From Zygnema cylindricum (taxonomy: Eukaryota > Streptophyta > Zygnematophyceae > Zygnematales > Zygnemataceae): a stretch of 62,000 bases of DNA. The notes beneath the pieces were generated by a model, which was given only the letters and a program-made list of their open reading frames with translations, was not told the DNA's origin and ran no database searches. Made by a program: the position numbers and the translations under genes. This document shows positions 22,434 through 33,032 of this stretch, piece after piece. The stretch is from contig JBBHKE010001632.1 in NCBI GenBank assembly GCA_037447655.1, positions 43,915 to 105,914 on the forward strand, in the 5' to 3' direction. Every line of letters starts with the position of its first letter. The stretch's first letter is position 1.

Positions 22434-23350
22434 TTGTAGTGGATGTGCCCAAGGGAAGATTCATAGACTTCCATTTCCAAAGACAACAACATTTAGGAGA
22501 GAGAAAGTATTAGATCTAGTTCACAATGATGTTTAGGGACCTGCTAGGTATGCTTCACATGGGGGGAAGAGATGGATGTTAACCATCACATATGATTGGT
22601 CTAGATACACGAAGGTATATTTTCTCAGACATAAGTCAGAGGTATTAAGATGTTTCAAAAAGTATAAAGTATGGAGTGAAAACCTACATGAAACCTCAAT
22701 AAAAGAGATAAAAAGTGATAATGGGAAAAAATACACCTCAAGGGAATTTGAAAAATATCTTAAAGAATAAGGTTGAGAAAATTGTTCCCTATAATTCAGA
22801 ACAAAATGGAGTAGCAGAAAGAGTGAATAGAACTTAAGAAGATATGTCTAGAAGTATGTTAAGTGAGAAGGGCTGCAATTTTGGGCTGAGTCTTTGAACT
22901 ATGTTAATTTCATCAAAAATAGAGTCGTAACTTCAGCAAATAAGGAGTAAACTCCGTATGAGAGGTGGACAGGAAGAAAGCCTGATTTGCCTAGTTTGAG
23001 AATGTTCGGAAGTCAAGTTTATAGTTTGGATTCCGATAAGACTAAATGGAAGTTAGAGGGAAGAGGGAAACCAAGACATCTTGTAGGATGTGATGAGAGC
23101 ACAAAAGGATACCGGGTGTATGACTTGAAAAAAAGAGATATAATTTTGGTAAATCACATAGTGGTGATGAATGAAGTAAAGTCCATTGATCCATTCAAAT
23201 ATAATAACGAAGTCAAAATCAGATTTGAAATGGATCAGTTTTTGACTTTGACTTTGAAAATGAAGAGAAGGAAGATGGAGAAAAAGGAAAATCCACAGAT
23301 CTACCAAAGGAGGAGGAATGGACAACATTTGAGGCAACGTCACAATACGA
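22434..23350 (+). pseudogene. pol: Element A integrase, second part
   Basis: It resumes the zinc region (DCSGCAQGKIHRLPFPK) exactly after the GATGA duplication. It runs through DWSRYTKVYFLRHKSEVLR and SDNGKKYTS, the QNGVAERVNRT block and the FGSQVYSLDSDKTKWKLEGRGK block. Compared with B there are several stops (for example at 22534 and 22768), a deletion after KYLKE and a lost DVWG. The first catalytic region and the end of the core are therefore broken. A frameshift near 23240 precedes the acidic linker. Confidence 0.88.
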
Positions 23351-23351
23351 A

Positions 23352-25123
23352 GTGGATATCGATGAGGATTTTGATGAGACACCGGAAATGGAAGATAGGG
23401 GAGCTGAAAATCTTCCTAAACGAAACCCAAAGATGCCCTCCATACCGGCTTCCGATTTTGAAGGGGGAAGAAGAAGTGGTAAACGACTTCAAAAAAGACA
23501 AGTAAATAAACAACTCACAAAGATGTCTCACCTGAATGAACCTCAGACATATTTAGAGGCCATAAACACCCCAGAAAGTAGCCGGTGGATCACAACTATA
23601 AATGAAGAAATGGCCTCTATCATGGAAGCCAATACATGGGAGTTGGTAGATTGTCCACCGGACCGAAAACCGATCGGATATAAGTGGGTTTTTAAACTTA
23701 AATTAAACCCCGATAATACCATTGAGAGGTACAAAGCTAGGTTAGTTGCAAAAGGTTATACTCAGAAAGAGGGGATAGACTACAAAGAAACCTTTGCACC
23801 TGTAGTCAGATTTCCTTCTGTTAGAATCCTTTTAAGTATAGCCGCAGCGGAGGATATGGAAATCCACCAGATGGATATTAAAACGGCCTTTTTGCACGGA
23901 GAGTTGGAAGAAGAAATTTACATGAGGCAACCGGAAGGATTCGTGGAAAGTGGGGAAGAAAATAAAGTTTGCAAACTGATAAAATCACTCTATGGGCTTA
24001 AGCAAGCCCCGCGACAGTGGAATATAAAGCTAGACGAATTTCTGACCGGTTTGGGGTATATCAAAATTAGTTCAGATCACTCTATATATTTATTTGAGGA
24101 TGAGAATGGAGTGAAATTTATTGCTACTTATGTGGATGATTTGTTTGTCTTAAGCAAGTCCTTAGATAAAAGTAACAAAGTAAAACGGGATCTTAGAAGC
24201 AGTTTTGATATGAAAGATCTCGGCGAAGCAAATTATATTTTGGGAATTCAGACGGAGAGAGATTGAGGGAATAGAATTAGAAGACTAACTCAAAAAAAAG
24301 CACTCGGTAATATGCTAGAAAATTTTCAGATGGAAAAAACAAACGGATGTACTAATCCTATGGATTTGAAGAATGTGTTTGAGGGGAGTGAAGAGAGAGG
24401 AATATTAATCATTAATGATGAGATAGATGAGATAGAAAGAAAATTTATGGAAAATATCCCTTAACAGCAGATTCTAGACATTTTAATTTATTTTATGAAC
24501 AATACCGTCCGGATATAGCTGCAGCTGTAGGTGTCCTTAGTAGAAGTCATAATAAAGCAAGAAAGAGAGACTGGGAGGCTGCCAAAAGGGTGATGAGGTA
24601 TCTGGTGGGGACAAGGGAATTATGGTTACATTTGGGAGGGGAGCACACTGACATCACCACCTGGAGTGATGCCAGTTATGGAGATGTGCCTTTAAGGCGG
24701 TGTACGATTGGATATGTGTTGCAAATTGGATCTAGTGCATATTGTTGGAGTACCAAGCAACAAAAACTAGTTGCTCGGTCCACTATGGAGGCTGAATATA
24801 TATCTTCATGTGTTGCCACCAAAGAATTAATGTGGGTTAAATCTCTTCTTGAAAAACTTGGGTTCATGAAGTCTGGAACTCAAAATGTTTTTTGTGATAA
24901 ACAAGCTGCTATCTCTATTGCAGCTAATCCGAAACATCACTTCAAAGCTAAGCATATGGATATTAGACTAAGCTTTGTTAGAGAAAAGGTAGAAAATAAA
25001 ATTATTAAACTGGTTCATAAAATTGATAGAGAAATGATTGCAGACATGATGACAAAACCAGTGCCTTCCCCTAAGTTGATTTATTGCAGAGAAAACTGTG
25101 GATTAAAATTAAAGAGTGACTAG
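23352..25123 (+). pseudogene. pol: Element A reverse transcriptase and RNase H
   Basis: An open stretch of about 300 codons covers the RT fingers and palm, including WVFKLKLNP, HQMDIKTAFLHGELEEE and YVDDLFVL. A TGA at 24264 (QTERD*) and further stops to 24465 end it. RNase H is open again from 24590: LWLHLGGEHTDITTWSDASYGD, STMEAEY, CDKQAAISIAANP, KHMDIRLSFV. In the third catalytic position the residue pair is DK rather than DN. The frame stops just before the degenerate polypurine tract AAGGAGAG at 25129-25136. Confidence 0.9.
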
Positions 25124-25288
25124 GAATTAAGGAGAGTGTTAAAAAGAGGTAATTAATAGTTCACTTCTCTATTTTTGTTTTACTTTAAAGAAAGAGAGTG
25201 AGGATCAAAGGCACGCCATGGCTGCCGCCATATTTAGAAAGTGGCAAATTTTGAAGTAGAGGATATTTTACTAAAATGTTGCCTAAAT

Positions 25289-25312
25289 CCAGATTTGAAC
25301 CTGGGTCTGTGG
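25289..25312 (+). promoter_or_regulatory. U3 box complementary to the initiator tRNA variable loop and T-arm
   Basis: The complement reads CCACAG-A-CCCAGG-TTC-AAAT-CTGG. Plant initiator tRNA-Met nucleotides 39-64 read CCACAG-GT-CCCAGG-ATC-GAAAC-CTGG. The match is strong but includes the generic T-arm, so a different tRNA cannot be excluded. Confidence 0.45.
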
Positions 25313-25822
25313 ACCTCTTTATAGTCGTACGTCAACTAAGGCGTTATCGAAACGATACACGTGAAGGGTTTAAAAGGTATATAAACATTAACGCAACAGC
25401 TAATTTACAGCAGACTAACTAAAAAGAGCAATTCATGCATATACGCGAATCTGAACCGTGTAAAATATGTTTTGATAGGACGATCGACATTGTAGCTGCC
25501 ATGCGAAGTGAGCTTTTGGCGTCATTTGGAGATAGCGTCACGCGGTGCCACGTGGCGCCACATTATTTGATATCGGAGAAGATGGGAGGAGGAACTATGG
25601 CTCCCGATTTGACAGGTGTCACCTTGTAGACTATGTCGTACAATGGCCGTACAATAAGTACATCTCATATTTTACCTTGTTGTACAATATAGTGTTCCTA
25701 TTGGACTAGGGTTTAGTAGTAGGTAGTCGTGAGTAGGCAGACCAAGACTTAGTGATATTTAGGAACCTCTCTCTAAGAGAGCTTGTAACTATAAAGGTCA
25801 TCTTTCACCAGCGATAACTTAC

Positions 25823-25926
25823 TGCTCAAGGGAGCAAATTCAGTGATTCTTTTTGCGTTTGACTCAAGGGAGTCTTGTCCTCAAAAGGGTGAGGGTGGTC
25901 AGAATATTTGTGTGCCTGGGTGGCAC
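25823..25926 (+). promoter_or_regulatory. U5 stem-loop array, best preserved copy (element A 3' LTR)
   Basis: Four 5-bp hairpins follow each other: TGCTC-AAGG-GAGCA (25823-25836), GACTC-AAGG-GAGTC (25861-25874), CCTCA-AAAGGG-TGAGG (25879-25894) and GTGCC-TGGGT-GGCAC (25912-25926). Loops are purine-rich with exposed G. Equivalent arrays occur in C at 50189-50292 (complement), in G at 51829-51895 and in K at 27387-27421. Confidence 0.7.
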
Positions 25927-26019
25927 TTATTCAGTGGGAAAGTGGAAGGGGCAAATATTATCCTAGAGGCTTTACATAGGCTGCTCATTCTGTGGGTCAA
26001 TGGAGACCACAGAATTTCA

Positions 26020-26057
26020 TGGCCATTGAATATAGGAATTCTTGACGAAAGGCCCAT
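26020..26057 (-). pseudogene. gag: Gag start of element E3, cut by element A
   Basis: The minus strand reads MGLSSRIPIFNGH from 26057 and then runs into the LTR of A. The ATG at 26120, inside the E3 LTR, is in the same frame and would add 21 residues (MSTSTTTVGSPPTTVVVEQHI). The site between LTR and gag, TATTATGGGCCTTTC, is a decayed version of the primer site seen in A-C. Only 13 codons after the LTR survive. Confidence 0.7.
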
Positions 26058-26061
26058 AATA

Positions 26062-27066
26062 TGTTGTTCTACAACCACCGTTGTAGGCGGAGAACCAACA
26101 GTAGTAGTGGAAGTAGACATTAAAAAACAGTAGAAACTGTCAAAACACCTACTCAAATACCAACTTTGATCCAACACAAAATATGACTCAAAAATCCAAT
26201 ATGCCTCAAATTTGTCACAGTGATACACGACATATTAATCTGACAATTCCCAAAATTGCAGCCCAGATGACTAAGTAAACCATAAGATATAATGTATGGA
26301 GGTTTCACAAAAACTGCCCTTAGAAAATCATATTTCCAAAACTGGATGATTCAAAATTGTCTAAGTCCTAAACTATATACTCACAGCGGGTATCTGCTGG
26401 TCACACTAATACGGGTGAATGTACAAAAGTACTATCATGACTAACGAAAAAGAATCCAACGTGTACTTTACTGTACCGTAAGTACCTCCAAAAACCTAAT
26501 TAATGAAACACTAATTTTTATTACATTAAACTACAAAACAATGTTATTCAAATGTTTTCATATGGCGAACCGTAAAATTAACGTTCCAAGTGCTTAGTCA
26601 TGGTGGCCCACGTGAATCATGCTTCGTCACTTGTGGTCCCACGTGAATCCGCTTGTGGTCCCAGGTGAATCGCGTCCATCGACACGACTCAAAATCAATG
26701 ATCATAAAACGTACCGTACCAAATATTTCCGAAATATCCGGAAGTTTCGAATCAATGATCATAGAAATGTCCCATAGCATACAATTCCAAAAATATCCGT
26801 ATGATTCCAAAAATACCATACCATATATTTTCCAAAGTATCCGCACCAGATTCATTCCGTCTGATCCGGCGATTCCAATTGTCTACTGCGTGACGCGTGT
26901 TGGTCGCCACTTCGTATGCAAAGGTACAATACACTCTACTTTACTTTTGTTACTGTAATACTAATAAAGGTAAGTATTACATAAAACTACTTAGAAAATA
27001 TTATAAGTCTTTTTGGTCTCCTCTCACAACCTTCTCTACTGAATATAAAGATTTTAATTTTCATCA
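26062..27066 (-). repeat. LTR of element E3
   Basis: Starts tgttgttc and ends tttcatca on the plus strand. It is related to the E LTRs in its middle (cttgcttagtcat-like block, gtggtccca blocks, aaggtaagtattaca near the outer end) but clearly diverged. Length is about 1005 bp. Confidence 0.65.
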
Positions 27067-27687
27067 CGGATAACACGTGGCAGCATCGTACGGGTTTACG
27101 CAATCTCCGGAGAGCAAGATAACAAAACTGGATGTGACAGATGTCACTATTTTGGCCATGTAGTACAATTACCTTACAGAAAGTACTCTGGTACTTGTAC
27201 TTTCTGTACGGTATAGTCGTATGACCGGTCCATACTTCAGTACAAGGGGCTTTAGAGATGGAATATGACTTAGAATTTTTGGGTAGGTAGCTGCCTCTCT
27301 CTAAGAGCACTCTTGTGTAAAATGCTAACTTTGGCCAGCCATAGCTATAAACTCAGTTGCCCATTTTCAGTGATTCTTTTTGCTGCGGACTTAGGAGAGT
27401 CCAAGCTACACAAGGGTGTAGACGGCCAGTTTTTTCCTACCAGGGTGGCTGCATTTCTAAGGGAAAGGCAAAGTGGGTGAATGTGTCAAAATTTATAATC
27501 TAACTTTGCATTCTGTGGTGGAACTGAGCACACAGAAAGTCTTATTTCACAGGGGTGAAGTTGTATTGGGTTTTTGATTTTCAAAGGGTCAATCATTTGG
27601 GTTTATCTCAACTTGGAGTCGGCACTAACTAGATAAGCTTATTTGGATCTGCGACTATTGTGGGGGGATGGACCCCATAGAGTTTCA
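27067..27687 (+). repeat. LTR fragment K (D-like, plus strand), R-U5 half
   Basis: It matches the second half of D LTRs and ends ATAGAGTTTCA at 27687. Stem-loops GGACTT-AGGA-GAGTCC (27387-27402) and CTACAC-AAGG-GTGTAG (27406-27421) are intact. An ATG at 27668, 20 bases before the LTR end, holds the gag-frame position seen in other families. No primer site or gag follows. Confidence 0.75.
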
Positions 27688-28735
27688 TCCCTCAAGGACC
27701 AACAAAAAATATCGAAAAGGTGGGGGTACAGCTCTGCACGTTAAATCTTACGATAAATACCACGTTAAATCGAATGATTAATTGTACAGAAGATCCCCTA
27801 ACCTCCCATCTCCCCCCTTGTGGCGTGATCTCACTTGGGGGGGTGGTGGGGGGGGGGCTTTTTCTTGACGTACCGACACTTCCATATATTTTGATAAAAA
27901 TACAGTGTAATACAAGCTTGTTGATCCGCTAATATTATGAAATTGAGCTTCTCGATATATTGAAGCCATATGTTGATCATCGGGTACCCCAAATATTATA
28001 AGGATCGAATATCAATAAAGGGCCTTAGATACACAACACGAGTGATAAATATGGTTGGTTTCAGAACGATATATCAGGTATATTAATTGGTTGATGTTCA
28101 ATTTATCAAATATTTAATCTATTGTGATAGAAATTTGTCTATACGTAACACTATTGTATAGAATTAAACCTTTCTAAGGGTTGACCTCCATTAGCAAAAA
28201 AAGTGAGGCTGATCCCTAGATGTCGTACGTTTTTGTACCTTTTTGTTCCATATTTGTTTGCCTTCTTAGGGAAATATCTTTACTGAGATATATCAAGATT
28301 CTCAAGATGCACTTCCTCGGTTCGCTCCCCTCATCAGTATTCACTTACGACAACTACATGTCACCAACACGGCAGTTGCCGTTGAAGCCAAGTGCCTCCT
28401 TGAGGGATCCCTACGGCGTACACGCGGGCTCGGCTTATATCTTCTTCACGACGAGGGTTTGGGGCTCGGCTTGTTGTTACTCCAATTTTTGGTTCACTAA
28501 GTTTAATTTTTTTTTCCTCTCCTCATTTTTTTGTGCACTTCACTTAAGTATACGCTTGTCACACTCCTCACTATTAAGCAAGTCCCATTTCATTTGTGGT
28601 CAATAAATGAAAGAGCTAAGGCGCCCACTTGCTCTGTTGTTCACATATGAACAATATACAACAACACATAATATGGTTGGTGACGCTATGGGTTTGATGG
28701 GTAGCGAAACATGATACACGCTGAAGCATAGGGTG
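27688..28735 (+). other. No recognisable gene; G-rich run
   Basis: Contains a G-run near 27836-27858 that could form a quadruplex, and an unassigned 128-codon frame at 28220-28606 with hydrophobic stretches but no known domain. The last bases (TAGGG then TG) are the left flank of element H, separated from it by element J. Confidence 0.4.
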
Positions 28736-31092
28736 TGAAACTCTGAGACCTCCATTGGCCCTCAGAGTAAGCAGATCCAAAGAACCTAATCTAGATAGTG
28801 TCGACTCCTAACTTGATATTAAACGAAATGACTAACCCCTTCACAATCAAAACCCCAATATAGATTCACCCCTGCGAAATAAAACTTTCTGTGTGCTCAG
28901 TTCCACCACAGAATGCAAAGTTAGAATATGAGATTTGGACACATTCACCCACTTTGACTTTCCCTTTGAAATGCAGCCACCCTGGCAGACAAAAAATCTG
29001 ACCGTTTATACCCTTGTGTAGCCTGGACTTCCTTGAGTGTGCAGCAAAAAGAATCACTGAAAATGGTCAAGTAAATTGATAGTTATGGTTGGCCAAAGTT
29101 TGCCATTTATGCAAGGTGCTCTCTGGGAGAGGCAGCTACCTACCCAAAATTTTCTAAGTCCTATTCCCCCGCTAAAACTCTATCTACTGAAGTATGGCAC
29201 CAATCAAATTATTGTGTCGTACAGAAAAGTACAGGTGCCGATGTACTTTTTGTACAGGCATTGTACAACATGGCCAAAATGTCGACACGTGTCAAATGGG
29301 GATTTGTTCCCGTAATCTCCGGAGTTCCCGTAATCGAATGTTATTACGCCACGTGTCATTTGACGTGGCAAAAACCGTAAAACGCCAAAAGTACCTCTTT
29401 CGTGATCGCAGCGCCTATCGCGGCCGTCCGATCAAAATCGGTTCTAATCCTAGCCGCTGAAATTAGACGCGAGGTACTTGTTTTGCGGTCGAAATAAGTA
29501 CGTGACATCCGTTTCATAAAACATTGAAGCCGTACTCTGTATTACCTAAAAATGTTTCTGAAACTATGAGACCTCCATTGGCCCTCAAAGTACGCAGATC
29601 CAAAAGAAGCTAATCTAGATAGTGCCGACTCCAAGTTAATATATACCCAAGTGACTGACCCCTTGACAGTCAAAACCCGAATATAGATTCACCCCTATGA
29701 AATAACACTTTCTGTGTGCTCAGTTCCACCACAGAATGCAAAGTTAGAATATGAGATTTGGACACATTCACCCACTTTGACTTTCCCTTAGAAATACAGC
29801 CACCCTGGTAGACAAAAACTTTGACCGACTACACCCCTGTGTAGCGTGGACTCCCTTGAGTCCGCTGCAAAAAGAATCACTGAAAATGGTCAAGTAAATT
29901 GATAGTTATGGCTGGCCAAAGTTTGCCATTTATACAGGGTGTTCTTTGGGAGAGGCAGCTACCTACCCAAAATTTTCTAAGTCCTCTTCCCCCTCTAAAA
30001 CTCTATCTAATGAAGTACGGCACCAATCAAATTACTGTGTCGTACAGAAAAGTACAGGTGCCGGTGTACTTTCTGTACGGCCATTGTACGACATGGCCAA
30101 AAAGTCGACACGTGTCCAATCAGGATTAGTTCCAGTAATCTCCGGAATTCTTGTAATCCAATGTTATCACACCAGGTGTCATCTGATGTGGCAAAGACCG
30201 TAAAACGCCAAAAGTGTCTTTTCCGTGATCGCGGCACCTATCGCGGCCGTCGGATCAAAACCGGCTATAATCATAGCCGCTGAAATTCGACGCGCGGTAT
30301 TTGTTTCGCTATCGAAACAAATGCGCGGTATCCGTTCTATCCCCAAACCGTACTTCGTTCTTAATCAAACGGTATCTATGCACTAAGTATTTGTTCGCCG
30401 TTAAATGAATTAATCTACATGTGACGATTTATATATTTATCAAACCCTATATATCGTAATATGTGTCCTAGAATTAACGGCTAGAGCTAACGGCTAATGC
30501 AAATTGACGGACGGCAGGTACCAGGATCAATTCCTAGGTCCGTCAACTAACTTTTGGTAAGTCTACCTAATTTACCCCCTGACTTCTCTAGAGAGCTTAG
30601 GCAGCCATGGCTCTAGCTCCCTATCTTGCCTTTAGTGACTACAACAAGTGTGGGGGCTTGGAGAGGGGAGTTAGAGGCAGACTGCCTCTGCCTTTTTCTA
30701 TCCTATTTATAGACCTAGAAAATACACAAATATCAATAGTTTCCATGTACTACATATCTATTTCTTGTTAAACAACTATTCTATGTGTTGCTATTTAAAT
30801 ATGTGTCAAACCCTATATACACTAGCATTATTCTAGACTTAACGGCTAGAGCTACCGGCTACTTTGATTGGCGGCACGTACCAGGATCAAACCCTACGCC
30901 AGTCATCCTTTTTATGAACCTTCTTAATTTACCTGTCTTTCTTAGAGAACCCATGCAGCCATGACTTTGTCTCCCTATCCAGCCTTTAGTGACTACAACA
31001 AGTATGGGGGCTTGGATAAGGGAGTCCGAGGCAGACTGCCTCTGCTCTTTTTCTATCCTAATACACACCTAGAAAATACTCAAATATCAACA
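28736..31092 (-). repeat. 3' LTR of element J, interrupted by D2
   Basis: Parts 28736-29558 and 30744-31092 join to 1172 bp, almost the length of the 5' LTR (1170 bp). They are followed by ctcccctt, the complement of polypurine tract AAGGGGAG (31093-31100). Confidence 0.92.
29559..30738 (-). mobile_element. Solo LTR D2 (Copia, D family)
   Basis: 1180 bp from tgaaacta to atatcaata (terminal CA mutated to TA). It is flanked by GTTTC at 29554-29558 and 30739-30743. It lies within the 3' LTR of J and has no internal region. Its U3 box CAGGTACCAGGATC (30515-30528) matches initiator tRNA-Met nucleotides 42-55 at 13 of 14 positions. U5 hairpins GGACTC-AAGG-GAGTCC and CTACAC-AGGG-GTGTAG lie at 29848-29863 and 29829-29844 (complement). 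Confidence 0.94.
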
Positions 31093-31575
31093 CTCCCCTT
31101 ATTTTCTAGTCTATTTAAATAAAAAAACAAAATACCCCCTCCCAATTTTCCTTTTTCTTTTTCTTTTCCTTTTCCTTTCATAAACCTTTATGACAATACC
31201 CTCACATCTTAAAAGGTCCATTAGATGAGCTGAAATAAACATTTTATCTTGCTGATCACATTTTTTTTTATGTAGCATCCCATTTTTCATAACCCCGAGC
31301 AAAGATTTTATCCACCTCATCACTTTTTCATCCACACACAACCCGATTTCCCTCTTGCAATCCAAACAGCCAGCCCCATCTCCAATCTGCAATATACACC
31401 CAGATGCTAACCCTTTTACAGGCACACCTTCATAAATACCATCACTCCCTTCAGCGATGTCAAACCCATTACCCGCAAAAAATGAACTTTCCTCACTCTC
31501 TCCCATGGAGTTCTTTCCACTCTCTCTTTCTAAATTCATTCCAAATAAGTATTTCTCCTCCCTTAAACCTTTCAT
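31093..31575 (-). pseudogene. pol: Element J RNase H remnant
   Basis: A minus-strand frame of 154 codons aligns piecewise to the end of Copia pol. KYLFGMNLER corresponds to the YILGIQMER motif, GCILQIGDGAGCLDCK to GYVLQIGSGACCWSSK, and VMRWIKSLLG to ELMWVKSLL. The stretches between these are deleted and the catalytic Asp and Glu motifs are missing. It ends in a Lys/Arg run. The ORF seems to preserve pol-derived sequence after large internal deletions, with no enzyme activity expected. Confidence 0.7.
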
Positions 31576-31791
31576 TTAATATTCCTCTTCTCCACTATCC
31601 TTTAAAACCTCTTCGAGTTTCACTTCTCCCCTTTCCTTGGAATCCGTTGAAGTCTCCATTTCTGACCAGTTTTCTGTTTCCCTATTATCTATAAAATTAT
31701 CATCATTAAATTTATCTTTCCCGTTTTCACTTATTGATCCTAGATTTGACTTTCTCATTTCTAAGTCATACACTCTACATTCCTCGACATC

Positions 31792-33028
31792 CTATAGTAC
31801 CTCCTCGCTCTTTACTTCCCTTATACCTCCAAAAGCACACTGTTGCTTTCGTGGAATTTCTGTGTGCTTTTCTCTCTTCCCCATACTACTAATCCGGAGA
31901 AGCTCTAAAAAACCTTCATCCTCTTTCTCCTCTTCCCCTTCTTCCTTCTCATCCACATTCCAACTTCTAAGTTTTTCCAAACAAGGGCATTCCTCCATGT
32001 AATGACCCGGTTCCCTACAAAAGAAGCAAACCCCATTTTTCAAAGCTACCCTTTCTTTTCCTCTCCCTCTCTTTCCACCAAAGTTTTGATAAGGTTTACA
32101 TTTGTCTTTCTTCCTCTCATCACGCTTCCGCTCGTCTCCACCGTTCCTCTCATCATGCTTCCGCTCGTCACCACCGTTCCTCTCATCACGCTTTCGCCAA
32201 TCACCACTGTTCTCTCATCACGCTTCCGCCAATCACCACGAGCTGTAAATGCATTCACCCTGTCACTTCCCCTACGAAGCTCCAAAGTGCTTTCCCTCAC
32301 AAGAATTATCCCTATGGTAAAGCTCCAAGTCCATGAGGAGCCATCCATTGCCTACATAAGACAAATGATGTTTTTGTACTCATCTGGGAGTTTCATAAGT
32401 AGTGTATTAATCTTTCTCTACTTAGATTCTACATATCTCGCACTAGCAAGCTCAACATATAACGCAGCAATATCATTGCAAAACTCTATCATGTTATCGC
32501 CTTTATAAACATAGGCCTCTATTTCCTGTTTTACTAATTGTCGCCTCTGAACAGTCTCACTCTTATAAATCTGACTTAGTGTTTCCCATATCTCTGAATA
32601 CTTGGTAAGACTTAAAAGAGTGATAGCTATGGTTTAAGACACATATCTAAGTTGAGATGTTTTGCTATAGTGTTTTTGTATTTCCATATTTTTCTGTCAT
32701 TTTCTTCAGTTTTAATCCCTACAAGTGGTACCATAGTTGAGAGCCTAGCTCCCCTCACCATAGGTGTCCCTTTTTCCTTCTCCCCTATTTCCCTATCCAC
32801 GAAAAGATTATTCCCTTCACCTTCCGTTGCATCTGAACTCCGGTTGATATTCTGGGCAGCCTCAAATGATTCTCCATAGTAAGCTCCTTCAAAGCCAGGT
32901 GGCGGACATCTCACTTGTCCTGAAACAATTCCCCATAAGTGCTTCTCGAAAAACAATCCTTCCATTGTAAACTCCCAATAAGTGAAGTCTGTTCCACCGA
33001 ACATAGACACCCTAGATGGTGGGCCCAT
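31792..33028 (-). pseudogene. gag: Element J gag with CCHC knuckle
   Basis: It starts at the primer-site ATG (33028) with MGPPSRVSMFGGTDFTYW and the FEKHLWGIVSGQVRCPPPGF block shared with A-C. A stop near 32628 and further lesions interrupt the core. It is recognisable again in WTWSFTIGIILVREST (about 32335) and in the knuckle CFFCREPGHYMEEC (about 32030), a complete CCHC. Between core and knuckle lies a tandem repeat (32100-32240). An acidic tail (EKEEGEEEKEDEG) follows the knuckle. In the D LTR consensus an in-frame ATG precedes this start; in J it reads ATA. Confidence 0.8.
32100..32240. repeat. Minisatellite within J gag
   Basis: Four imperfect copies of a roughly 33-36-bp unit (cctctcatcacgcttccgct-like), reading as Arg/Asp/Glu/Gly-rich repeats on the minus strand. 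It lies where A, B and C have the Arg/Gly stretch before the knuckle. Confidence 0.85.
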
Positions 33029-33032
33029 AACC
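33018..33032 (-). promoter_or_regulatory. Primer-binding site of element J
   Basis: The minus strand reads GGTTATGGGCCCACC immediately after the LTR, identical to A, B and C although the LTR belongs to another family. It contains the gag ATG. Confidence 0.88.

Larger units (their letters stand above)
13625..26019 (+). mobile_element. Copia element A, split by element B
   Basis: 5' LTR 13625-14511, internal part one 14512-16217, element B plus its duplication 16218-22433, internal part two to 25136, 3' LTR 25137-26019. Without B it is about 6.18 kb, close to B and C in length and order (gag, protease, integrase, RT, RNase H). The LTRs differ visibly from each other and the coding parts have many stops, so A is older than B. 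The flanks do not match: gaatc (13620-13624) against tggcc (26020-26024). What lies left is an E-type LTR; what lies right is the gag start of another element. This suggests a recombinant of two insertions. Confidence 0.88.
25137..26019 (+). repeat. 3' LTR of element A
   Basis: 883 bp, TG...TTTCA. It shares subfamily-specific changes with 13625-14511 (for example ggcaaattttgaagtagagg). U5 keeps four well-paired stem-loops and U3 the tRNA-like block. It is followed by tggcc, not a copy of the left flank. Confidence 0.92.

Noticed and set aside
13620-26024. A normal target-site duplication for element A
   Set aside because: The flanking pentamers gaatc and tggcc differ completely.
28220-28606. 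A 128-codon protein gene
   Set aside because: No domain, no neighbouring promoter signal and low-complexity Phe/Ser stretches. It may be chance.
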